Part shown: positions 54,129 through 64,000 of the stretch, in pieces
How positions within the stretch are numbered: the first letter of the stretch is position 1
How the letters are laid out: each line of letters starts with the position of its first letter
DNA from: Pycnococcus provasolii
Lineage: Eukaryota; Chlorophyta; Pseudoscourfieldiophyceae; Pseudoscourfieldiales
Reading direction: 5' to 3'
Length of the DNA stretch: 64,000 nt
NCBI GenBank assembly: GCA_049487715.1
Contig: CP150547.1
Coordinates: 682,001 to 746,000 of the forward strand
Made by a program: the position numbers and the translations under genes
The notes under the pieces: model-generated
The model's input: the letters and a program-made list of their open reading frames with translations, nothing else
Told to the model about the DNA's origin: nothing
Database searches by the model: none

Positions 54129-55376
54129 ATGGCGTCCTCTCCTCCGGGCGGTTTTCGTGGTGGTGGAGACATCGTTTTCGATGGAGTTGTGGCGGAAACA
54201 ACTTCTCCTTCGAAGCCTGTGGTGAAGTCGGTGAATTTTCCATCTTCCCTTTCCTCTACTTTGGGGTCTGACAATCACTCCGACAATGACAATGATGATG
54301 GATTCAACCGACGCACCATATGGCAGGCGCGCGCCGCGTCCATCCAACAGAAGTCCGCGTTCAAAATGGCCGCGCTCGACATGGCCGCGGAAGGGGCGGA
54401 CAGCACGAGCGAGTCACTCCTGCACTCGCCCATCACACCCATGAGACATGGAGCAAAAACACTCGGCGCATCAAAAGGCAAAAAGCTATACCAGGCGGCG
54501 TTCAGCCCGCCACAAACAGCGAACGCACACAACGTCAAGGAGGAACTCGAGCAAGATATCATCAAAATGCTCGACGACGTGCACTTCGGCGCGGCAGCGG
54601 AACCCATACTCGCACTCGTGCGTGGAGCTCGCGAATTCACCATGCCACCCTCCGAACTGAGACCGAGAGACACGCGCGCCATATGCTATGCCTTCTCGTC
54701 GGCGAAAAGCCTCATTACGGCGAACTTTGCAGACACGGGCGTGGGAGTCGCGCCGGACTGCCTCAGCTACCTCGCCGAACACTCAAAAACAATTAAAACG
54801 CTCGACTTGACGAGCGTGAAGCTCACCGACGACGGTGCAAAGATGCTTGCAGAAGGCGTCGGCAACGCCAGAAGTCTGCAGCACCTCTTCGTGGGGTTCA
54901 ACAGCATCGGAGGTGAAAGCGCCGCCGCGCTCGTTACCGCCGCGCTGCGAACGTCCACGGTGCGGTCGCTGGACCTGTCGCACAACCCACTAGGAGACGG
55001 CGGAACGCACGACGTTGCAACCGCGCTCATGTGCACGGATGCTCCGATGAGCACGTTCGAGGCGCTTCACATGGACTACGTTGGAGCTGGCCCGTCTGGC
55101 GCGAGAGCTATGGCTGCAGCTTTCGCAAGGCCCGTGGGAGTACACCCTCTTCACCTGCATCCAGGTGCCTCGCCTCGCAACGCGCAAGACGCACCGCGCG
55201 TTGACCTTGCATTTCTAAGCTTCGTCGGAAATGACCCCGGCGACGCGGTGGAGGCTTTTGAGCGCGCCGTTTCGCTCGCCGAGAGCATACCGCACGACGA
55301 GGCGGCGCTTGGTGACCGGCATGTCGTGCGAAAGCGCGTTGTTCTCCAAGACGACGACCAGACGGCTGCGGAGTGA
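54129..55376 (+). CDS. Leucine-rich-repeat protein (ribonuclease-inhibitor type)
   Basis: A 415-aa protein. The N-terminal ~135 residues are disordered (Ser/Asp/Asn-rich). From ~185 on come RI-type LRRs of about 28 residues: IKTLDLTSVKLTDDGAKMLA, LQHLFVGFNSIGGESAAALV and VRSLDLSHNPLGDGGTHDVA, then FEALHMDYVGAGPSGARAMA. Three to four repeats are clear. No kinase, NB-ARC or membrane segment. RI-type LRRs are protein-binding scaffolds, often in flagellar or RanGAP-like roles; no specific role can be assigned. It faces the nardilysin gene 3' to 3'. Confidence 0.75.
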   Translation: MASSPPGGFRGGGDIVFDGVVAETTSPSKPVVKSVNFPSSLSSTLGSDNHSDNDNDDGFNRRTIWQARAASIQQKSAFKMAALDMAAEGADSTSESLLHSPITPMRHGAKTLGASKGKKLYQAAFSPPQTANAHNVKEELEQDIIKMLDDVHFGAAAEPILALVRGAREFTMPPSELRPRDTRAICYAFSSAKSLITANFADTGVGVAPDCLSYLAEHSKTIKTLDLTSVKLTDDGAKMLAEGVGNARSLQHLFVGFNSIGGESAAALVTAALRTSTVRSLDLSHNPLGDGGTHDVATALMCTDAPMSTFEALHMDYVGAGPSGARAMAAAFARPVGVHPLHLHPGASPRNAQDAPRVDLAFLSFVGNDPGDAVEAFERAVSLAESIPHDEAALGDRHVVRKRVVLQDDDQTAAE

Positions 55377-55396
55377 CTTGAAGTGTGTTTTGTTTC

Positions 55397-55401
55397 TGTA
55401 A
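55397..55401 (+). terminator. TGTAA poly(A)-signal-like motif after the LRR gene
   Basis: TGTAA 20 nt after the stop at 55376. Confidence 0.4.
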
Positions 55402-55480
55402 CCTCCTCTTGTACCACCACCAAAAAGAAACACAACAAAAGAAACACTGTTTATATTACACAGAGTATCCCAAGTTACTT

Positions 55481-58400
55481 TTACCAACGAGGAAGCGAGA
55501 CGCCATAATCGTACGGGTCGCTGACAATATGGTCGGGCGTCAGCGCCACACCCTCCGAGCAAGATTCGACCATCTTCGCACGCAGCGCCTCAGCATCGAG
55601 CGAAGCGTCACCCTGATGCGGCGAGACTATCACGAGAAGTTCGCGGCGGTCTTCATTCGCCGCAGCGACCTTACCATCATTGGAATCGAGAAAGACGCAC
55701 CGACGCGCGCACGGGCGCACATGAGCGTCGTAGAAACGCACAAGGTCATCGCGTGTAAGCTTTGCCACAACATCCGCGGTGCGGTGCCGCGCACCAAAGT
55801 CACGCTCGTCGTCGTACACTCCGTGCCAGAGGCTCTCCGCCTCATCCGCAAGGTTGGCGAATGGCTCGCGCTTACGGCTGATCAGGGACTCCTTGTGATT
55901 TGCAAACGCCGCGTCGTCAATTTGCTTCGCGATATCGAACGATTCGAGAAATTTGTAAATTCGCGATGTAACGTGCGCAGCATGGAAACGTGAGCTAACA
56001 ACGGAGAACATGAAGCCGACACACCCAAAGGAATTGCGCATCGAAGCGTGCGCCGTGTACCCGAGTTGCTCCTTCGTGCGCAGCGTGTCGTAGAAGGGCT
56101 CCTCCATTACCTGCTCCAGTAGCCCGGCGAGCGCACGCAGCTTGTCGCCCTCGGTGGTGTGTGGAACCGTCTTGCCGAACTGCACGTAGAGTTCCACAGC
56201 CGTGTTCGTCTCGTCGGGATTCTCAGCCATGCAGAAGAGAACCTTGCCCGGCAGAGCCGTGGAGATATCAGCCGCTGGAATGCACGCGCAGCGGGAAAAT
56301 TGCCGTGCGGAGACCGCAAGCGGGGAAGTCGCCTCGCTCGCGGCAGCGGCGTCGATACTGCTGCGCGCGTCCCACGCGATGTTTGCCGCTCGCTCAGAGT
56401 CCGCATTGCCGATGACAAGCACGTCCACATGGCACTGCGCGCGCGCCGCGCGCCATGTCGCCGCCACGTCCGAGGCTGATGCTCGCTCCATCGCTGCGAT
56501 GCGCGCTTCGAGCGGACGAGCTCCGCTTTTCAGTGTGAGGAGGCGTAGATAACTCACGTGTCGCGACGGTTTGATGTTCGCGCTGCGGAGGTCCTTCAGA
56601 ACGTTTTCACGAACGCGCTCAAAGCGACGTGTGCTTGATCCAGCATCGCCCATCTCCGCAGTTAGGCTTGGTAGGCTATCCGCCGTGCGCTCAACCTTAG
56701 CCATGCCACCGCCGTCCGCCGCAGGGTCAAAGAAGGCTAGGCATGCCATGAAGCGGCCGACATACTCCGCGAGTTTGTCGCTGAATCCCTCGAATTTCAC
56801 TTCCACCCGCGGTCCATCCGCAATAAAATCGGTATAAATGCCCGCGGTTTCGGCGACGTAGGTGAGCTCAGATGCGGCATCAAACAAAGTTCGTATAAAA
56901 AGCGTTGTGTGCGCCGAAGTATCGGCGCTCTCAGCAAGAGCTGGCATGTGAATGTGAACGTAGATGCGCGCACGCGGCGATCGATGGCAGTTGCGATCAG
57001 GTTTATGCCATGCTCGTACGCCAGGTTCGTCCATGACCACGACGGGCGCGACACGCGTCAGCGTGTCGCGCACTTTCATGCCGAGTTTGCGTGCATGACG
57101 AGCCCCACTATCAGCCGACGGTTTGTAGAATGAGCGCACCTCGGCCACGAGCTGCGGTGCGCCGCAAGATTCGAGAGTCGATATGATTTCGTCGCCAGCT
57201 TCTGGGGAATCGCACAAAAGCTCAAAGTCTGCGGGTACGAATGGATTTGGCGCGGGTGGGTGCAGCTTGTCAGGTACCGCCACGGAAGCCCAGCTAGCCA
57301 GCAGGTCATCCGCGATGCGCGCCTTAATGAAAGGCGTATCGAAATGTGGCTCCACCTGCAGGCTTGCGTCTGTCGCCTCCGGCAGACATGCTGACGCAGA
57401 ATTTCCAGACAGGTCTTTCGATGATCGAGGCACGTTCACCTCCGTGGAGACGACGTCGTAGCGCGCATTTTCTGGCGTCATGTACGCTAGAAGCGCCCGC
57501 GCCGCTTCGTGCAGCTGCGCCACTTCCTCCTTCGTCGCGGAGGCTGATCCTTGCGAGGAGCTGCTGCCATTCTCGTCCACAGCGGCGAGCAGTACATTAT
57601 CGCCAACCAGGGCATCATTCGGCGCATAGAGGCGAAGCGTGCTTGCAAGACGCGCCGCGTACTCATCGCTCGGCTCCTCGTCTGCGTAGAGAAACGAGGC
57701 GCGATGCTGACGGTGCAGCTCATCGTATGCGTAGGAGAGGAATCCTTCCGCGGCGTGCCGATCTCGCAGCATGCGCATGTACGCGTGAACGGCTTCGGCC
57801 GCGGCGAGGCCAAGCCCAATAAAGGCTGCCGTGCCGTCGGCAGATTTCTCTTCGCGCGCACGCGCCCGGAAGCCGGCATCTGTCAGGCCAATGGAAACTG
57901 TGCAAAGCAGGCAGTCGTTGTTTCGCTCAAGCCCCCCGAGGCCAACGCCCGCGCTGAGATCTGACGCGAGACCCTGCATTTTCAAATACTGGAGCAGAGA
58001 CCCGGCACCCTCGTGACCCAGCATGTGGCTCAGGTAATCTTCCACCTTGAATCGGTACATTGTCTTGAGCCCGGGGGGAAGTGCCCACGTGATGCTAAGC
58101 TCGTGGCGCTGCTTGACTCCCTTCGTGTACGTCAGGATACCACCTTCGAAAGGGCTGAATGACGTGTACGGCGGGGGATTCGCGCCGTCAAGTGGCGGAG
58201 GAAGGGGCGATAACGTAGGCCCTGTGGCGATTGCAGCTTCCGTCGCGTCCGCGGGAACACTTGAGAAAAGCTCGTTCACCCACCGCGAAAGCGTATCGAT
58301 GGGCTGACCGCCAACCACGACGAGCGACATGTTCTTGGCAAAGTAGTGCCTATTGTGATGCGCCATGAGCTCGTCACGCAACTGTGCCAGTGTCGGTGGA

Positions 58401-59368
58401 TGCGAATCCCATTCCGACGGCGACACGTCTGAAGGCGCATACTTGCCAAGTAGCGACGCCTTGTTGCCCCATGAAAATTTCGTGAATGGGTGGCCAGGTT
58501 TGCAAGTGTAGCACTGCATCTGCTCAACGCGGGAGTAGTCGCTCTGCAGCGTTTGCTGAAATTCGGAGTGCACAGCATTCACCTCTCTGCTGACGCTGTC
58601 TGCCTTGCACAGAGGGCCGGTGAAGAAGCCTGCGAAACGGCACAGGCCGCCGTAGAGCGAGTTGGGATCAACGTCAAAGTGAAAGGTGGTCTGCTCCATG
58701 TCAGTCCACGCGTTGGATGCGCCCCCGTGTCGGCTCAGGTAAGCATCGTACTCGCTTTCGCACGGAAATTCGGTCGAACCCATGAATACCATGTGTTCGA
58801 GGAAGTGCGAGATACCCTGCGCTTTGAGCGGATCGGCGAATGAGCCAGCAGATACGCAGAGTGCTGCCGCAGCACGCTTCTTCGGTGCTGCCGCACCGGC
58901 AGCTGCATGTGCACTCTGCTGCGCCATCAATTCCTCGTCATCCTCTTCTTCGTCTCCCTCGCCGTCTTCGTCGAACTCTTCGTCGAATTCTTCGTCCTCA
59001 TCCCCATCCATCGTGTCCTCGCCTTCATCACCGCCATCTTGCTGATCCTCGTCGTCGTCCTCCTTGGCGGCACGCTCCGCCCTCTGCTCCGCTTCTGACA
59101 GTGCGTTATCGTCCACACCCATGTTCGGGTCATGCACGAGCAGTATTTCCATTCCATTGGGCAGCGTGTACCTGACATATTCGCGTTCGTCTTCAATGGA
59201 CGACTCGGGCACGACAGAACGGGACGGCGTGAGCGGTGCCCCCATGGTGACAGATTCCCCGAGTGATATATCTTTCGCTATAGCGCAGCACGTGCTATTA
59301 TTGATATTCGAGCGTGAGGGACTTCGAGCACGAGAAAAGGAGCAAGGAGCAGCACGAGCACCAACACG

Positions 59369-59406
<38 letters not shown>

Positions 59407-59473
59407 GACACGACGGACGAGTGCACAGCGAGAGCATGCACCAAGCAAGCAAGTGAAGCAACCACGCGTGCAT
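55481..59473 (-). CDS. Nardilysin-type M16 zinc metallopeptidase
   Basis: A 1330-aa protein from ATG 59471-59473; the longer frame starts with GTG. Residues ~1-30 are a hydrophobic signal or presequence, followed by a (Ser-Ala)n run encoded by a GACGCA repeat. The N-terminal M16 domain has YTLPNGMEILLVHDP, then the inverted zinc motif HFLEHMVFMGS (HxxEH) and REVNAVHSEF (third ligand Glu). Between them lies a ~60-residue acidic insert (DEDEEFDEEFDEDGEGDEEE), the nardilysin trademark that separates it from insulysin. The C-terminal M16 half ends with YDTLRTKEQLGYTAHASMRN. Nardilysin cleaves before Arg in dibasic sites. A lumenal or organellar location is inferred. Confidence 0.9.
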
Positions 59474-59794
59474 TGCCGGCTGTGCGGAGGGAGAGGGCGA
59501 ACTATCAAAGCGCCGCCGCCGCGGAGAGGAGGGGAGGGGAGGGGAGGGGTTTGGGTTGTCTTCTCCCTCAATTCTCACGCATGACGGCAGGCACTTGTTT
59601 GTGTCGACACGTCCCACCTTTTGTGACGACACAGTACTCTCTCTTTCCCAACTACTTTTTAGGTGAGATCCGCAGTCACGCTTTTTGACCTGTCACAAGT
59701 CACAACACAGACACGACGTTCGAAAAACGATACCTTTATTATTTTGAAGTTGGGCAGCAGTCCCTTCCTGTCCCTGACGACGTGATCATCAGTG
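59474..59794. promoter_or_regulatory. Divergent promoter, nardilysin / MFS carrier
   Basis: 321 bp with GGGGAGGGGAGGGG at 59532-59547. No TTAGGG tract. Confidence 0.4.
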
Positions 59795-61363
59795 ATGATG
59801 GCGCGCAGCACTGGCACTGGCGGTGATGATGGTGGTGGCACTGCTGACACCTCGGTGGTTGGTAAAGAGTCATCATCACGTGCTAATTCTCTGTCGTCGT
59901 CGTCTCTTGGTGGTGTCACCTCGTCGTGCTCCATGGCGTTAACATGCTCAGCGTTCCTGCTCGTCTCGCTGTGCACGATGCCGTTCGGGCTGATGTATGG
60001 GTACTCCGTTCTAGTGATTCCCATTCAGAGCATCTTCACTCCGTCTGAACCGTACGCGTTGAGTGAGTCGCACGCCGTCTGGGCTTTAGCAGGAAGTCTA
60101 ATGATGAGCGGCGCTGCGCTCTACTTCTTAGCAGGGCGCATTCGATTGCACCCGAAGGCGACGCTCATCATCAGTGCGGTCGCCGGCGCGCTGGGCCTCG
60201 CGCTTCAGGGCGCGGCGATGGACCTCGCGCAGGACCACCGCATGGCGGCTATTGCCATATACTACGTCGGGCAGGTGGCATTCTTTGGTCCTGTGTGCGG
60301 TTCCACATTTCTTCTGGCTATCTTCGCGTCGCTCGCTTGGTTCAGCAAGCTCTGCCCGACATTGCCAGGTCTTGGGAGCGGGTTGATCGGACCGTCCCTC
60401 GCCGTCGAGACGGCCGTTCTTGTTTGGATGTCTTTCGGATTCAACAATAGACTCGGCCGCGGCGACCTGTGCGAGCCGCCGTGCGATGAGGGGCGATTAG
60501 ACGTCTTTTTCTTCGTCGCCGCCGCGATCATCGGCGGGTCGTTGCTCGGAGCGGCGCACATGTGGAGACTGCCGTCGGCTTCGGAACCAGCTGCTGCGCG
60601 TCCCAACACGGTAAGTCGAACGCCGTCATCGCTTTCATCCGAACCATCTCGCGTGGCACCAAAGGCGAGGGTGTCGCTTACGGCCATTGACGTCGCTCGC
60701 ACACGGACGTTTTGGAGCTTCTTCACCGTGTTCTTCTTGACGCTCACGCCCGGCTTCGGGCTTAAGCTAATGTCGTCACCAGTCGTCTACTTCACGTACG
60801 GCTTCTCCGCCGCCGGCTCGAACGCATTCACGTGCTTCTACCTCGCCTGCTATGGAGTGGGGCGGCTGTGCACCCCAATCATGAGTCGCGGGAAGTACGA
60901 GCGGGCGCGGAAGATCTACATGGCGTACTCGCTTGCGAGCGCGTGCCTGCTCCTCGTCTCGCCTGCGACGATTAACGGTCTCCCGTCTCGGCAGTGGCCG
61001 TCGCCGCTGCTTTTTTGCATCCTCGTTGCGACGCAGGGCTTCTTCCTCGGTGGCTTCAAGGGCCTTATGCCCACGTCTGTCCAAGGCCTCTGGTGCTGGA
61101 TGGACGGCGATCGGGCGTACAAGCACTACAACCCAATTCCCGCTTACGACCTCGTCCTCGGGATGACGAACCTGGCACTATGTACTGCCGCGGCCGTGGG
61201 CCCCGTGACAGCCTGGGTTGCCTACGTTGCTCCCGCAGATGCAAATGCGAAACAGTACGAAATCTGGTACTATGCAGCAGGCGCGCTACAGCTCGTTGCA
61301 ACTGCGATTTTGGCAACGCCTGGGGTGGTTCGGCGCTTCGAACCCGCCACCCAGAGTAAATGA
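59795..61363 (+). CDS. Major facilitator superfamily transporter (MCT/oxalate-formate antiporter-like)
   Basis: A 522-aa protein from the ATG at 59795. After a ~50-residue Ser-rich tail come about 12 hydrophobic segments: CSAFLLVSLCTMPFGLMYGY, SVLVIPIQSIF, WALAGSLMMSGAALYFLAGR, TLIISAVAGALGLALQGAAM, FGPVCGSTFLLAIFASLAWF and TFWSFFTVFFLTLTPGFGLK. A central cytoplasmic loop at ~255-290 is Ser/Pro-rich. The start (GYSVLVIPI) and repeated small-residue helices fit the MCT/OFA group that moves small carboxylates. The substrate cannot be read from the sequence. Confidence 0.75.
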   Translation: MMARSTGTGGDDGGGTADTSVVGKESSSRANSLSSSSLGGVTSSCSMALTCSAFLLVSLCTMPFGLMYGYSVLVIPIQSIFTPSEPYALSESHAVWALAGSLMMSGAALYFLAGRIRLHPKATLIISAVAGALGLALQGAAMDLAQDHRMAAIAIYYVGQVAFFGPVCGSTFLLAIFASLAWFSKLCPTLPGLGSGLIGPSLAVETAVLVWMSFGFNNRLGRGDLCEPPCDEGRLDVFFFVAAAIIGGSLLGAAHMWRLPSASEPAAARPNTVSRTPSSLSSEPSRVAPKARVSLTAIDVARTRTFWSFFTVFFLTLTPGFGLKLMSSPVVYFTYGFSAAGSNAFTCFYLACYGVGRLCTPIMSRGKYERARKIYMAYSLASACLLLVSPATINGLPSRQWPSPLLFCILVATQGFFLGGFKGLMPTSVQGLWCWMDGDRAYKHYNPIPAYDLVLGMTNLALCTAAAVGPVTAWVAYVAPADANAKQYEIWYYAAGALQLVATAILATPGVVRRFEPATQSK

Positions 61364-61843
61364 AGTATAACTTTCAGAGAAATTAGTCAATCACGTCGCA
61401 GAACATGGCCGGTTCAGGCAAACGTTGGCAAGGTTGACGTGGTTGGTTCCTATCGACTATCTCGTACTATCGTAAAGTTTAGTGCTACCATCCCTTTATG
61501 TAGGTTGGTCATCATCATCCCCATCCCCATCACCATCATCACCGTGAACCGTGAGGACAGAGGACGGCGACAATACCACTCACTGGAGGTGGGTGGCTCA
61601 GTTGGAGTGAGTTGGTGTTCCGACGACCTGTTCCCACGCCTTGTTGTTGTTGTTGACCACCTTGACCTTGCATGACCGTCCTCCTCCTCGGATTCACATT
61701 TCACTCCTCGGTCCTCGGACCTCGGGGAGAGAAGGGAAAAAATCAGTCGGGGTTCCGCCGCTTTCGCTCCCCACGATATGTTCATTCAATTGTTGTGCGG
61801 AATCACAACAATTCCAATCAGCTGACATTTACATTCGGCGAAA
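61364..61843. other. Intergenic, no gene seen
   Basis: A CATCATCCCCATCCCCATCA-type simple repeat at 61510-61545. No coding frame is supported. Confidence 0.5.
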
Positions 61844-62347
61844 ATGAGTAGTACCTGTGTCGCTCGAACGTCTCCCTTGTGTCCTCCTCGGCGCGTGAGC
61901 TCCCTGGCGGTACGCGGAGCAGGAAGACACTGTGCTCGCGTAACGTGTAAGCAGACGCGAAGGTGCTCACCGCAAATGCTCGGATGGGGACGAAACGACG
62001 ACGGCGGAGAAAGAGGTAGAGGCAGATGGCCGTCGTTCGCGTCGAGGATACGGGCAACTCCCATCGGGCGCATCGGCGAAGGAGAGGTGGACGGACGAGG
62101 GCGACGCACGGCGTGCGTGGAGTTTACGTGTGACAAGTGCGGAGCGCGCACGAAGAGAAACGTGAATCCGCACGCACTTGCCAAGGGACTCGTGTACGTG
62201 CAATGTGGCAACTGCGAGGCGTGGCACCAGCTCGTGGACAACCTCGGCCTTGTGGTTGAGTATCGCTTCAGCGACGACGACGACGACGACGCCGACAACG
62301 ACGACGACGACAGCAGCAGCGACAAGTCGACGACGACGAACGTGTAA
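61844..62347 (+). CDS. DNL-type zinc-finger protein (Hep1/Zim17/DNLZ family)
   Basis: A 167-aa protein. The Arg/Ser-rich first ~85 residues look like a mitochondrial or plastid presequence. The zf-DNL domain is at ~90-140: VEFTCDKCGARTKRNVNPHA, GLVYVQCGNCEAWHQLVDNL, with CxxC-x(n)-CxxC zinc ligands and the HxxxDNL signature. The tail is Asp/Ser-rich. Hep1/Zim17 keeps mitochondrial Hsp70 soluble; plant orthologues do the same for plastid Hsp70. Size and layout are normal. Which organelle is not decidable. Confidence 0.9.
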   Translation: MSSTCVARTSPLCPPRRVSSLAVRGAGRHCARVTCKQTRRCSPQMLGWGRNDDGGERGRGRWPSFASRIRATPIGRIGEGEVDGRGRRTACVEFTCDKCGARTKRNVNPHALAKGLVYVQCGNCEAWHQLVDNLGLVVEYRFSDDDDDDADNDDDDSSSDKSTTTNV

Positions 62348-63376
62348 CATTTTGTTCTTCTTGGCTCAACGTCATGGGTCCAGTCGTGGTTCAGACCAGA
62401 GATATCAGAGGAACAGATTGTGCACAGTACGTGATGTCACTTTCGACGTCAACAGGTTTTGATAATTAGTTAAGAAAGGTTTATTATCGATAGACCTGTA
62501 AGGTGTCTGCTCAGTGCTCACTGCGTCAGAACAGTCAGTCTGATGCGACCACACAAGCAGAGAGAAACACACACCGTAAACCTGTACCGGTCAGCCGGTA
62601 GGAAACGCCGTCGAATCACGCGTCGGAGCGGAGAAATGCGCGTGAAACACAAAAACACAAAACCACAAAAACACAAAAACACAAAAACACAATAGGAAGA
62701 AAGCAGGAAAACAACACAAAGCAACAGCAACGGCGGAGACGAACAGAAAGTCGCAAGAAAACACAAATGACAAAGAAAAAGAAAATTGAAAAGCTTTATT
62801 TTTTCGAGAGTCAACAACCGGCAACAAGACGAGAAAAAAGAGAACAAAGAGCACGTTTCAACCCTAACAATCAATAACCCTAGGAGGCATCAAAAGAAAA
62901 CCCAAGCAAAACAGCGAAACCCCAGGACCAGTCCCAACCAACCAACGCAACCATAGGTCGAACTTCCAAAGGATTTCCCCTCTTTTTACTCTGGGGACCA
63001 GAGCAGTCCCTCCCTCCCCCAGTTTTTTTTCAGGGTGTGCAAAACACTGCAAAGCAGGCTCCTGATTGAGACTCGGAAAACTCACCAATAGCAAAGCAGT
63101 CCCGTCCCCTGGGGGTTGTATTGTAAGTACTATTCTGGTCCACGCTTCGTCTCCCTCTCCCCTCTTTTCTCTCTCGAGTCTCGTCTTCCCCGCTCCCTCC
63201 CCCTGTTCTCTGCCCCGGGTTACGCGCACTCCCTCCTGGGTCCCTCCCTCCCCTTCGTGCATCTGCTCGCTCCATTCGTGGGACCACCATCTTGCTTAGC
63301 GCACAAACTCTCTCACAGGTAGTAGTAGTACGCTCGTCATCTCTTGCTTATAGTTAAGCTTATTATTAAAGAGAGG
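62348..63376. other. 1-kb spacer with A-rich simple repeats
   Basis: (ACAAAA)n/(CACAAAAA)n from 62646 to 62693, and pyrimidine-rich CCCTCTTTTCTCTC stretches around 63160-63250 that probably form the leader of the FHA gene. No gene on either strand is supported. Confidence 0.55.
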
Positions 63377-64000
63377 ATGCTGCGCTACCTTGGACCCGTC
63401 ACAGCAGCAGCAGCAGCAGCAGCAGCTGGCGGGGTGAAGCAGCTCAACCTGGCTCCCAACCTGGGGAAACGCGGGTTGGTTTGGTTAACCTTGGGGGAGC
63501 TCAGGCTCATCTCCAGGACAACAACAACAACAATAACAACAACAACGCCGAGCAGCAGCAGCAGCAGAGGAATCGCCTTACTGCTGCAGGGACGCTGCGT
63601 GACGTAATACAACACCGACAAGAAGTGCTCGGGCAAGATAACAATAATGAGGCGGGGAATCATGGTGCATCGCCATCTGGGGCTCTCGACATAAACCAAC
63701 GGCCTCAACACCCCCCAACAACAACAAACGTAAACCAGCAGCAGCAGCAGCAGCAGCAGCAAAACCAACCACTCGTGCCGCGAGAAGTCATATTTCAAAC
63801 CAACCCACAGACTGTCGGAAGGAACCACGACAACGATGTCGTGCTGGAAAACTACGATACCATACCGCTGCTCATCTCACGAACGCACGCTGTTTTGTAC
63901 CGCGAAGATGAACTTGAGGACTCCCACGCGGCGGCCGCGGCGGCTGCCGCTGCTGCCGAAGCAGCACTCATAAACACAGCCAACTCGCCAGGCGCGGGAA
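63377..64000 (+). CDS. FHA-domain protein, 5' part (continues past window end)
   Basis: Exon 1 63377-63433 (ATG; poly-Ala), 83-nt GT-AG intron 63434-63516 with a TTAAC branch-like site, exon 2 from 63517 to the window edge. Phase 0 at both sides gives a single open frame of at least 180 codons; the unspliced ATG frame stops at 63607. Poly-Asn and poly-Gln runs precede an FHA domain: EVIFQTNPQTVGRNHDNDVV, then PLLISRTHAVLY, the GR-x(n)-SRxHA phosphothreonine-binding signature. A poly-Ala run (GCG/GCC repeat) follows at about 63930. FHA proteins work in DNA-damage and splicing signalling; the rest of the protein is needed to say more. Confidence 0.75.

Noticed and set aside
59792-59794. GTG start of the MFS carrier, and GTG/TTG starts at 2044, 17719, 35300, 45227 and 59632
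   Set aside because: Nuclear genes start with ATG; the next in-frame ATG was used in each case.

Overview
The window is nuclear DNA from a photosynthetic eukaryote, most likely a compact-genome green alga of prasinophyte type. Supporting evidence: a plant-type MSH1 (MutS fused to a GIY-YIG nuclease); plastid-type fructose-1,6-bisphosphatase, a carotenoid-isomerase-like oxidoreductase, a PHT4-like anion transporter and a small protein with a thylakoid Tat-like signal; TGTAA motifs just after several stop codons, as in green-algal poly(A) signals; GC-rich coding DNA. The species cannot be named from sequence alone. No rRNA, tRNA, CRISPR array or recognisable autonomous transposon was seen.

I support about 32 protein-coding genes plus one decayed gene. 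Most are single-exon and strand alternates almost gene by gene, giving short convergent 3' ends (some stop codons only 14-44 bp apart) and divergent pairs sharing 0.1-1.1 kb promoters. Where introns are clear they are GT-AG and 74-112 nt (YjbQ, lumen protein, beta-helix protein, FHA protein). Many predicted starts required moving from GTG/TTG to the first in-frame ATG; this has been done here.

Layout. 1-10 kb: edge-cut fucosyltransferase, a ~730-bp near-palindrome, MSH1, an unknown membrane protein, DUS3, SDHAF3-like. 10-22 kb: ALG13, a WD-repeat protein (WDR93-like?), TTL-like ligase, RAB3GAP2 N-domain protein, PHT4-like carrier, an INTS9-like/GTF3C6-like divergent pair. 22-30 kb: a sparse zone with a Q/P-rich protein, a three-copy 173-bp tandem repeat, a RING protein with SUMO-interacting-like motifs, a beta-sandwich protein and a TPR protein. 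30-45 kb: carotenoid-isomerase-like protein, YjbQ, lumen protein, parvulin, type II glycosyltransferase, SEC13, FBPase, and a secreted beta-helix protein with a frame break. 45-51 kb: a 2035-aa NRPS-like membrane protein with the domain order of epsilon-poly-lysine synthetase (A, carrier, then three membrane/left-handed-beta-helix blocks). 51-64 kb: peroxiredoxin-thioredoxin fusion, a gene relic, LRR protein, nardilysin, MFS carrier, DNL zinc-finger protein, and an FHA protein cut by the window end.

The two strongest leads are the Pls-like synthetase, whose adenylation domain has Gly where the amino-group-binding Asp normally sits, and the repeated placement of short (TTAGGG)n tracts in divergent promoters but not between convergent genes.
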